Source: Waddliaceae bacterium (GTDB lineage: Bacteria; Chlamydiota; Chlamydiia; Chlamydiales; GCA-2709385). From it: a DNA stretch of 64,000 nucleotides. This document shows, in pieces, positions 56,008 to 63,086 of this stretch. A program made the translations under genes and the position numbers. The stretch is from positions 42,678-106,677 of the forward strand of contig PAQS01000036.1 in assembly GCA_002709385.1 (NCBI GenBank), in the 5' to 3' direction. The notes under the pieces are model-generated. The model was not told the origin of the DNA. It saw only the letters and a program-made list of their open reading frames with translations, and did not search any database. Numbering within the stretch: the stretch's first letter is position 1; every line of letters begins with the position of its first letter.

Positions 56008-56637
56008 ATGTCTGTTATGTTTATTGATACAAAACCACAAGGATACAGCTACGACACTTCTGATGAGACTGTAATCAATCAACTACGATCTCTTCCTGAA
56101 AGAACAAAAAAGCTCAATTCTCAAGAAGCAAAATGCTTCACTCAAATTTTTGATAAGCTTGTTGCGACAAAACCTGAAGGGGGAGGTTTCTCTGGCGGTG
56201 ATGCTCATTTAAGCAGCACTGAAAGAGAAGAATTTGCTGCTCTTATCAATACTATGGATGTACAACACATGATTCACTGGAAAAAAATAAGTGTGATGTG
56301 CACACCTCCAAGTATGTCTTACACCCTCTATAATTTTCCTGTAAATCCAGTTGAGGCTGTTTTACAAGTAGTTAACTACCACAAAAGCCGCCTAGCAAGT
56401 AATGGTGCAACAAGTATCACAATTGGCAGAGTAAAAAGTAGTGATATAAAAAAATTGGGTATCTACATAGAAATCGATACAAGTAAAGAAATTCAAAATG
56501 GCTACCCTGCTCCATTTATGGGTTGGTGTGGTACAGGAGCACTTCTTAAACGTATTCCTGCTGACCTTGAAAGCTTTACTATTGTAAATTCTGCTGATGA
56601 GCTAAGCGATATTGGTTTGATCAATATTATAGACTAG
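56008..56637 (+). CDS. unknown protein, tandem paralogue A
   Basis: 209 aa, no signal peptide, membrane segment or known motif. It is the sister of the next gene; by eye about two-thirds of residues match, with no gaps. Best conserved are FIDTKP, RSLPERTKKL, EREEFA, YNFPVNPVEAVL, HKSRLASNG, KSSDIKK and the C-terminal ELSDIGLI. One Cys and several His are not shared in a way that suggests a metal site. AAGGAG precedes the ATG. Lineage-specific family by appearance; effector or immunity roles cannot be read. Confidence 0.65.
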   Translation: MSVMFIDTKPQGYSYDTSDETVINQLRSLPERTKKLNSQEAKCFTQIFDKLVATKPEGGGFSGGDAHLSSTEREEFAALINTMDVQHMIHWKKISVMCTPPSMSYTLYNFPVNPVEAVLQVVNYHKSRLASNGATSITIGRVKSSDIKKLGIYIEIDTSKEIQNGYPAPFMGWCGTGALLKRIPADLESFTIVNSADELSDIGLINIID

Positions 56638-56646
56638 TTTTCAGCT

Positions 56647-56686
56647 AGTGGGTAATAGCCTACCCACTGAGTAAATAATTATTTAC
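56647..56686. repeat. hairpin and palindrome between the tandem paralogues
   Basis: AGTGGGTA / TACCCACT (56647-56668) is followed by the perfect 16-base palindrome GTAAATAATTATTTAC (56671-56686). The first may slow or end transcription of paralogue A. The AT palindrome could be an operator for paralogue B, or only part of an AT-rich promoter. Confidence 0.5.
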
Positions 56687-56755
56687 AGTTTTAAAATATC
56701 TCCTTTACCCTAAAACTGTCCAAATTTGCTCAAAACCTATGATAAGGAGAAAGTC

Positions 56756-57385
56756 ATGTCAGTTGTATTTATTGATACAAAACCAGAACAATATAACTAC
56801 TATACTTCCGATGAAAAAATTATTGATAGCTTTCGTTCTCTTCCTGAAAGAACAAAAAAATTAGATTCTCAGGAAACTGCACGTTTTACTCAAATTTTTG
56901 ATCAACTTGTTAATACAAAATCTGAAGGCAATCCTTATACTCCTGGTGACTCTCATTTAAACGACAGTGAGCGAGAAGAATTTGCAAGCCTTATCAAAAC
57001 TATGGGTGTACAACATATGATTTACTGGAGTGAATCAAGTTACGTATGCTGCCCACCACATATTACTTATATCCTTTATAACTTTCCTGTAAATCCAGTC
57101 GAAGCTGTCTTACGAGCAGTAAATCACCATAAAAGCCGCTTAGCAAGTAATGGCATGACAAGTATTACTATTGGAAATGTAAAAAGCAGTGATATCAAAA
57201 AAATTGGTGTTTATGTAGAGGTTGATACAAGAAAAGAAATGAAACATGGTTATTTTCCATCAGATACCGGACCATGTGGTACAGGTGTTCCTCTTCAACG
57301 AGTTCCTGATGATCTTGATGGCTTTACTATTGTAGAATCACCTGATGAATTAAGTGATATTGGTTTGATCGATATTATAGACTAA
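56756..57385 (+). CDS. unknown protein, tandem paralogue B
   Basis: 209 aa from ATG 56756 (MSVVFIDTKPEQYNYYTSDE), which has AAGGAGAAAGTC directly before it; an earlier in-frame start at 56726 would add 10 residues absent from A. It has the same length as A with no gaps, so one gene-duplication event is clear. Differences cluster at about residues 55-70 and 160-185. Its own spacer contains a palindrome, so it may be separately controlled. Function unknown. Confidence 0.65.
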   Translation: MSVVFIDTKPEQYNYYTSDEKIIDSFRSLPERTKKLDSQETARFTQIFDQLVNTKSEGNPYTPGDSHLNDSEREEFASLIKTMGVQHMIYWSESSYVCCPPHITYILYNFPVNPVEAVLRAVNHHKSRLASNGMTSITIGNVKSSDIKKIGVYVEVDTRKEMKHGYFPSDTGPCGTGVPLQRVPDDLDGFTIVESPDELSDIGLIDIID

Positions 57386-57418
57386 TTCTAAAACCCCCAT
57401 TGGGTAGCCTTGGAGGTA

Positions 57419-57450
57419 AAAAGAGGCAGCCGTTAAAAGCTGCCTCTTTT
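57419..57450. terminator. bidirectional terminator after paralogue B
   Basis: A 12-bp stem AAAAGAGGCAGC / GCTGCCTCTTTT with an 8-base loop, then T and TCTTATT. It lies between convergent genes and suits both strands. Confidence 0.88.
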
Positions 57451-57452
57451 TC

Positions 57453-58166
57453 TTATTCTACTTCCGATATCGTTTCTTTTTGAGTTTCAAGTTCAGAAGA
57501 GCTTAGCTCTTGTAGACGTAGGCGAACTTGTTCACAGTCTTCAGAAGTAAGAATTCCATACCGGAACAGATCTGAACCATACTTTTCACAATATTCGTCC
57601 CAAGTTTGAATAGATTCAAGTTCCTTCATCACCAGCTCTTTCATTACTGGTCTTGTAAATTCGTAGTTCCCTAATTTTTCTTTATAACGTCGCATAAGGG
57701 TATGGCTATCTAATTTACTATCGCTTACAAACTTCTCAAATCTTTCTTTTAATTCATCTTCAGAAAATATATCCTGAACTTTATCCCAACCAAATCTAAA
57801 AATTAAAGCTCCGAATGTCTGTTTATCATATTCTTTTCGGCAGTAGCTTGCATAGTTAGGATCACTCCAATAGTGTTTAAATAACAAGTAAGCACCAAAA
57901 CCAAATCCGGCTAATCCTCCTCCTATTACCAATACGATTCCAACAGGAGGCAAAGCTGCACTGATTGCGGCTGTTACTCCTACTTGCAATCCAATAGCAC
58001 CAAGCATCAAAAGAATTTTTCCAGCTAATTGCCCTAAAGCATGGCTTTTCGTCCATTTTACTTTCTGACCACTAGCCATGCATCCTTCATTTTTACTTTC
58101 ATCTATTACATTGTCTGATTGTTCAGGCAATATATTTTCTGCTTGAAGGTCTGCCACAGCTTCCAT
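57453..58166 (-). CDS. putative inclusion-membrane (Inc-like) protein
   Basis: 237 aa. A bilobed hydrophobic domain at about residues 45-97 (GKILLMLGAIGLQVGVTAAI, a short turn with LPP, then VGIVLVIGGGLAGFGFGAYL) sits in an otherwise hydrophilic protein without a cleavable signal. That layout is the hallmark of chlamydial Inc proteins secreted by type III. The C-terminal part has two related units, FGALIFRFGWDKVQDIFSED and EKYGSDLFRYGILTSED. The Inc call is from topology only; an ordinary inner-membrane protein is the alternative. ATG with AAGGAT 9 bases upstream. Confidence 0.5.
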   Translation of the reverse strand: MEAVADLQAENILPEQSDNVIDESKNEGCMASGQKVKWTKSHALGQLAGKILLMLGAIGLQVGVTAAISAALPPVGIVLVIGGGLAGFGFGAYLLFKHYWSDPNYASYCRKEYDKQTFGALIFRFGWDKVQDIFSEDELKERFEKFVSDSKLDSHTLMRRYKEKLGNYEFTRPVMKELVMKELESIQTWDEYCEKYGSDLFRYGILTSEDCEQVRLRLQELSSSELETQKETISEVE

Positions 58167-58333
58167 AGTAAAAATCCTTATTATTTTAAATTCGATCGAT
58201 GGAGCATTATAGCTTAATAGTCTCTATTTTTTGAAGAAATTCCACTTAAAATCTTTATTGACAAGTAGAATAAATTGTTTCAGACTTCTCATGCGTAAAA
58301 TTTTAACTAACACACTTTTTAAATGGAGCTCTT

Positions 58334-58768
58334 ATGATTTTTACCCATACAAATGATATCTCTTTTTCCGCAAAAAACACTTTCGAAAACACAAAAGAGA
58401 TTTTTGTAGATCTCAACGAAACAGATGAGTCTATCGCTAATCTCAGCACTGATTACTTTTCTGTTTTTTCTCATAGCTACGCTGACGGTATCCTTACTTT
58501 AAGTATATTCAATAATGGGGAACGCAATTTTAGCGCTTTAAGTGATGGTGAAGTGAAAGATGGTGTCATTCACATAGGAATCGTACATGACAATCAAGGC
58601 AACTATACAGAAATTGGCTGTGAATGGCCTTTGAAATTAAATTTAAATCCAATAGGTGCTCTAATGCATTGCTATGGCATTGCTCCTGGAACAACTACAG
58701 CAACAATCCATCTATGTGGAGATGAAAAAATTGAAGGTCTCCCTATTCCTCCTTTTAAGATAGCTTAA
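58334..58768 (+). CDS. unknown small beta-rich protein
   Basis: 144 aa, with alternating polar and hydrophobic residues typical of a beta sandwich and no signal peptide or membrane helix. Not recognised. Segments FSHSYADGILTLSIF, IHIGIVHDNQGNYTEIG and PGTTTATIHLCG could be strands. GGAG lies 8 bases before the ATG. It is alone between the Inc-like gene and the pyr operon. Confidence 0.55.
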   Translation: MIFTHTNDISFSAKNTFENTKEIFVDLNETDESIANLSTDYFSVFSHSYADGILTLSIFNNGERNFSALSDGEVKDGVIHIGIVHDNQGNYTEIGCEWPLKLNLNPIGALMHCYGIAPGTTTATIHLCGDEKIEGLPIPPFKIA

Positions 58769-58776
58769 GTCAATTT

Positions 58777-58800
58777 AGGTGGTGGTTAATACCACCACCT
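58777..58800. terminator. bidirectional hairpin after the beta-rich gene and pyrF
   Basis: A 10-bp perfect stem AGGTGGTGGT / ACCACCACCT with loop TAAT. GAGAAAAAATT follows on the plus strand. It also lies 10 bases past the pyrF stop on the minus strand, so it may end the pyr operon. Confidence 0.75.
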
Positions 58801-58809
58801 GAGAAAAAA

Positions 58810-59601
58810 TTAAGCAATTTTTTCTTGGTATGCTTGCCAAGCTGCTTTGCGATATTCAGAAGCTGCTAACTTAGGATCTTCAGCTTTTAATATACCACGA
58901 CCAACAATGATCATATCACAAGATTGCTCACAAATTGCTTTATGAGGAGTTCTATACTGCTGTCCAAGTGCATCTCCCCCTTCCTGTAATTGAACTCCAG
59001 GAGTCATGTGAATCATTCCCGGATACTCTTCTTCACTTACTAGCCTTTGCTGTGCAATGAAGCCCATTACAAAGTCAGCATGTTCTTTTGCCAAAGAGAT
59101 ATTTTCCTCTGTATAGAATCCAGAAGTTAATGCTCCTTTAGAACTCATTTCTGCAAGAAGAAGTAAGCCTCTACTTTTAGCTTTTCCTACTTCTTTTAAT
59201 CCCTGAATAATTCCAGGGCCAGCTAATGGTGTTGCATTTGTAATATGAGCCCATGAAGCAATTTTATACATACCACCTTGATATTGCTCTTTCACAACAG
59301 AGCCAATATCGACAAATTTACGATCTTCAAAGATTAAAAAATTATACCTCTCAGATAGCTGCTGAAGCTTTTCAATAAACTCTGGAGTAAAATCTTCGAT
59401 CAAATCAATATGTGTTTTTAACACAGCAATTTCAGGACCAACAAGATCAGCAAGACGCAAAAATTCTTGAGAATTTTTTACATCTGGATTGAAAACTAGA
59501 TTTGTTTTCTTCTCTTCCATTAGTTCCAATAGCTGCTTAGATAATGGATGAGATGTTTGTTCAGCTCTAACTGCAAAACTTAAAGATTGTGTACTCAACA
59601 T
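58810..59601 (-). CDS. pyrF: orotidine 5'-phosphate decarboxylase, eukaryote (UMPS/URA3) type
   Basis: Last step of UMP synthesis, 263 aa. The catalytic Asp-Lys-Asp-Lys region is KTHIDLIEDF and FLIFEDRKFVDIG. KIASWAHITNA, LLLLAEMSSKGAL, TPGVQLQEGGDALGQQY, IIVGRGI and EYRKAAWQAY follow. From memory of human UMP synthase, these segments match its C-terminal half closely, more than they match the short bacterial PyrF. Even the N-terminal LSFAVRAE and KKTNL resemble the human linker region. ATG start with GGAGAG. 11 bases after pyrE. Confidence 0.92.
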   Translation of the reverse strand: MLSTQSLSFAVRAEQTSHPLSKQLLELMEEKKTNLVFNPDVKNSQEFLRLADLVGPEIAVLKTHIDLIEDFTPEFIEKLQQLSERYNFLIFEDRKFVDIGSVVKEQYQGGMYKIASWAHITNATPLAGPGIIQGLKEVGKAKSRGLLLLAEMSSKGALTSGFYTEENISLAKEHADFVMGFIAQQRLVSEEEYPGMIHMTPGVQLQEGGDALGQQYRTPHKAICEQSCDMIIVGRGILKAEDPKLAASEYRKAAWQAYQEKIA

Positions 59602-59612
59602 AAGTTCTCTCC

Positions 59613-60218
59613 TTATAATCTAGCAGGATTCAGTGATAGAGCTTCTTGTATTTGATGGATAATATCTCTATCAATATGCCCTAGTTCCTCAGCTGATTCG
59701 AGTAATTCTGTCATTGTCAACAGGCTATGAAGATTGTATCCTTTTCCTTCGATGTTACTGCGTCCACCTTGCTCTCTATCTAAAACGACAACAATATCTT
59801 GAATATTCAATCCAACATGCTGAATCGGATCAATTGTTTCGAAAACACTCATGCCACTAGTGACTAAATCTTCAATAATTAGGCATGTTTGATCTTTTTC
59901 AAATGCCCCTTCAATACAACGCTTAGTGCCGTAATCCTTTACTTCTTTGCGTCGCATAATCATGGGTACATCGTGCTGTAGGCTCATTGCTGTAGCGATT
60001 GGTAATGCAGTGTAAGGAACACCACAGATACAATCGAATTGTTTATCTGAAATAAGTTCCCACATACTGTTTGCAATATCACTTAGTAACTGAGGATGGG
60101 AAACCAATAAACGTAAATCAACATAAATAGGGGATTCTTTTCCACTTTTCAAAGTGAAGCTCCCAAATTTGATAGCTCCAATTTTACATAGAGAATCAAC
60201 TAGTTCCTTCTTATCCAC
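59613..60218 (-). CDS. pyrE: orotate phosphoribosyltransferase, UMPS-like
   Basis: Adds PRPP-derived ribose phosphate to orotate; 201 aa. The PRPP loop is TCLIIEDLVTSG. IKFGSFTLKSG, SPIYVDLR, CGVPYTALPIA, RRKEVKDYGTKR and VVVLDREQGG match the N-terminal half of eukaryotic UMP synthase, as I recall it, very closely. GTG start with GGAGAAA upstream. Immediately before pyrF, so the pair is laid out like a UMP synthase split by a stop. Confidence 0.94.
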   Translation of the reverse strand: MDKKELVDSLCKIGAIKFGSFTLKSGKESPIYVDLRLLVSHPQLLSDIANSMWELISDKQFDCICGVPYTALPIATAMSLQHDVPMIMRRKEVKDYGTKRCIEGAFEKDQTCLIIEDLVTSGMSVFETIDPIQHVGLNIQDIVVVLDREQGGRSNIEGKGYNLHSLLTMTELLESAEELGHIDRDIIHQIQEALSLNPARL

Positions 60219-60230
60219 GAAAATTTCTCC

Positions 60231-61337
60231 TTAATTTTGTAATGACAAAATATTCTGGTGGTATTTACTTGCCAAATAGGGATCCCACATCATTCCTGTT
60301 GCAGTCATGACAAAATCAGCTCCTGAATCAAGAAAATCTTGAAAATGCTGAGGAAGAACGACTCCCCCCACTCCAATTAGAGTAAGCTTCAATTGATCTT
60401 CTTCAATAATTTCGCGTGCCCAACGAACAAAGTTAAGGCCTGCATTTCGAATAGGTCCTCCGCAGACCCCGCTCGTCAAGCGTTCTGGTCCAAGAGCAGG
60501 TTGACCATTCGAGTTATGTACCTTTCTGCTTAAAGTATTGATTCCAGAAACAGCTCTTACTCCTGCATCTCTTGCTGCATGTAGCACTTCTCTTAAGCTC
60601 TCTTTAGAAGGAAAAACACCCATCTTCAAAATAAGCGGTGTTGAAGAAAGAGCATCTACAAGTTGTTTAGCTAATGTAAACACCTGCTTAGGGTCTTCAT
60701 AAAGTGCTCCTTCAGAACGAGCAACATTAGGACAAGAAAAGTTTGCTTCTACAATTTTAGCATTCAATTCACGAGCAAAATAAGCACAATCTATAAAATC
60801 TTCTTCCATAGATTTTCCTGAAGCTTCACTTCCAAAAATGGATAAAATAAGCGCTTGCCCTAGGCGTAAACTTGCTTCCGCTTTTGCGAAGTCTTTTCGC
60901 AAAAACTCCTGGCTCATAGATGGATTACCAAATGAATTAGTAATTGCTAGTTTTTCAATATCTGTATCTGCTTCAGAACGAGTAAGAAGATCTATACCGC
61001 TCTCTTCTAAATTTTTTCCTGTATTCAAATAACAAATATTCGGCAAAGGATGAGCGTCATACTCATGGGTTCTGATTGTCTTGTATGTGAGAAGATCATA
61101 TCCCAAATCCGCTGCAAGAGAGATACCTTGACTATCTAATAAAGGACCAGCTGGCACACCTAAACGCGAAGCTACTGGAACACCTAAAAAATCGATGAAA
61201 TCTTTACTTTCAGGCCATTCCCTTACTGGGATAGGTCCATCAAATACAGGACCATTTTTTCGATTTTCAGCATATGTTTTTTCAATATCATAAAGTGGAG
61301 CCTTCGTGGGCCACCATTCGGGAATGTGCTGTTCCAT
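60231..61337 (-). CDS. pyrD: dihydroorotate dehydrogenase
   Basis: FMN enzyme converting dihydroorotate to orotate, 368 aa. The catalytic-base segment is EANFSCPNV with Cys, as in class 1 enzymes; class 2 has Ser. LILKMG, INTLSR, GVCGGPIRNAGLNFVR and GVGGVVLPQHFQDFLDSGAD are conserved barrel elements. It is longer than usual class 1 enzymes because of about 50 extra N-terminal residues, and no membrane helix is seen. The electron acceptor cannot be deduced. Start ATG 61337 with GGAGAG; it overlaps the 3' end of pyrC by 50 bases. Confidence 0.88.
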   Translation of the reverse strand: MEQHIPEWWPTKAPLYDIEKTYAENRKNGPVFDGPIPVREWPESKDFIDFLGVPVASRLGVPAGPLLDSQGISLAADLGYDLLTYKTIRTHEYDAHPLPNICYLNTGKNLEESGIDLLTRSEADTDIEKLAITNSFGNPSMSQEFLRKDFAKAEASLRLGQALILSIFGSEASGKSMEEDFIDCAYFARELNAKIVEANFSCPNVARSEGALYEDPKQVFTLAKQLVDALSSTPLILKMGVFPSKESLREVLHAARDAGVRAVSGINTLSRKVHNSNGQPALGPERLTSGVCGGPIRNAGLNFVRWAREIIEEDQLKLTLIGVGGVVLPQHFQDFLDSGADFVMTATGMMWDPYLASKYHQNILSLQN

Positions 61338-62583
61338 CTTGACTCTCTCCTACTCTTTTTGCTGTCTTACAGTCGTAAACTCTACCATCTAAAATCGTAA
61401 AAACAGGCCATCCTTTTAATTCCCATCCTGCAAAAGGAGACCAACGACATTTTGTTTTCAATTTCTCATTTTCTACAGAAGTGCTTGTATTGGGATCAAT
61501 CAAGACGAAATCATGGTTACTTTCTAAACCATAGATTCTCTCTGTATTCTCTCTACATAGCTTCAAGAGTTGCTCTAGACTTAATTTTCCATCTAAATAA
61601 GCTGTGTAAAGAAGTGGTAGTAAAGTCTCTACCCCAGGAATACCAGAAGGAGCTTTACCATACTCTTGCTCTTTTTCTTCTGGGGTATGTGGTGCATGAT
61701 CTGTACCAATTGAGTCTATCGTACCGTCACGAATACCTTCCCAAAGAGCAATCTGATCCAACTCTTCACGAATTGGTGGATTCATTTGAGCATATGTTCC
61801 AAGATTTTGATACGCTTGCTCTGTAAGAAAAAGATGCTGAGGCGTTGTTTCAGCATAAACCGTAATTCCTTCCTTACGGGCATCTCGAATCAAATCTAAC
61901 TCTTCTTTAGTACTCAAATGCAACAGATAGAGCTTTGTTTTATGCTTTTTTGCAAGAGCAATAGCACGTCTTGATGCTGCTACAGCAGATTCTCTCGAGC
62001 GCAAGTGTTGGTGCATGCAAACATCTTGTACAGGACCAAGCTTCTTTTTTTGACTTGCCATAATGGCTTCATCTTCAGCATGAACAGCTACGACAATGTC
62101 TTCTTCTGCTGCAATCTTGAATAGTTTTTCTAAAGCTTTTTGATCATCCATCAAGAGATCACCAGTGCTGTGTCCCATATAGACTTTTACAGCAATAGAG
62201 CCATTTTTCATTGCCGCAGGAACTTCGTCTAAAGTCGATTGATCTGCTCCAAAAAATAATTGATAATGAAGAGGAATATTTGCTTCTTTCAGTTGTTGAT
62301 CTATTAGCTTTCTTTTTTCTTTCAGTTTTTCAACTGTAGAGCAAGAAGGGTAGTTATTTGGCATATCAAATACCGTAGTTACCCCACCACAAAGCGCCGC
62401 CTGAGATCCACTTATCCAATTTTCTTTATGCTCAGCACCAGGAGTACGAAAATGTACATGAGCATCTATCAAAGCAGGAAGTAAAAGTAAGCCTTCACAA
62501 TCTATGTGAAGATCACTCTCACTATCTAACTCTATATTTTCAATTTTTCCTTGAAGATTTTTCACATTTTTAAGAGTGATCAT
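61288..62583 (-). CDS. pyrC: dihydroorotase, class I
   Basis: Zinc amidohydrolase closing carbamoyl-aspartate to dihydroorotate, 431 aa. Metal motif DAHVHFRTPG, the carbamylated Lys in AVKVYMGHS, VAVHAED, LHLST and GTDHAPHTPEEK are all present, so it should be active rather than a pseudo-DHOase. ATG 62583, overlapping the pyrI end by 14 bases; its own 3' end overlaps pyrD. Such overlaps suggest tight co-translation. Confidence 0.94.
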   Translation of the reverse strand: MITLKNVKNLQGKIENIELDSESDLHIDCEGLLLLPALIDAHVHFRTPGAEHKENWISGSQAALCGGVTTVFDMPNNYPSCSTVEKLKEKRKLIDQQLKEANIPLHYQLFFGADQSTLDEVPAAMKNGSIAVKVYMGHSTGDLLMDDQKALEKLFKIAAEEDIVVAVHAEDEAIMASQKKKLGPVQDVCMHQHLRSRESAVAASRRAIALAKKHKTKLYLLHLSTKEELDLIRDARKEGITVYAETTPQHLFLTEQAYQNLGTYAQMNPPIREELDQIALWEGIRDGTIDSIGTDHAPHTPEEKEQEYGKAPSGIPGVETLLPLLYTAYLDGKLSLEQLLKLCRENTERIYGLESNHDFVLIDPNTSTSVENEKLKTKCRWSPFAGWELKGWPVFTILDGRVYDCKTAKRVGESQDGTAHSRMVAHEGSTL

Positions 62584-63067
62584 TTAACAAAATCCCCCTT
62601 CTTTCTCTAAATTGTCTGATTTCTTTTTGTGGATAGCTTTTGCGACAAAAATGACATTTGATTTCTGTTGTCTTTCTATATTGTCTGACAAAAAAGCGAC
62701 TTTCTATCGTTTGAGAATTGCTAATACATTGTGAATTAGGACAAACAATATTTCCAAAAATTTGATCTGGCAAAACAACCTGATATTTTTTTGTTACTTC
62801 AAAATTTTCAATAATACTAATAGAAGCCTCTGGAGCAAAAATCGCAATTTGATTGGTTTGCTCTTCACTCAAAGCTAAGCCTTCGACTTTAATTAAATCC
62901 TTTTTCCCACAACGCATACTAGGTAAATTCATTCCTAAAGAAATGATCTCTTGGTATGAATCTAGACTAAGCATTCTCATCAAAATGAGCCCTTTACCAG
63001 CGGGAATATGATCGATTACAGTTCCACTTTGTATAGCTGCTACTGTAAGAGTTTTAATTTCTTGCAC
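62570..63067 (-). CDS. pyrI: aspartate carbamoyltransferase regulatory chain
   Basis: Allosteric nucleotide-binding subunit of class B ATCase, 165 aa. The N-terminal part has VIDHIPAGKGLIL. The C-terminal zinc domain has four Cys in CPNSQC and CHFC. Its presence means feedback control of PyrB by CTP or ATP is possible. GTG start with GGGGAAG 6 bases upstream, 20 bases after pyrB. Confidence 0.94.
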   Translation of the reverse strand: MQEIKTLTVAAIQSGTVIDHIPAGKGLILMRMLSLDSYQEIISLGMNLPSMRCGKKDLIKVEGLALSEEQTNQIAIFAPEASISIIENFEVTKKYQVVLPDQIFGNIVCPNSQCISNSQTIESRFFVRQYRKTTEIKCHFCRKSYPQKEIRQFRERRGILLNDHS

Positions 63068-63086
63068 TTATCTTCCCCTTATCTAC

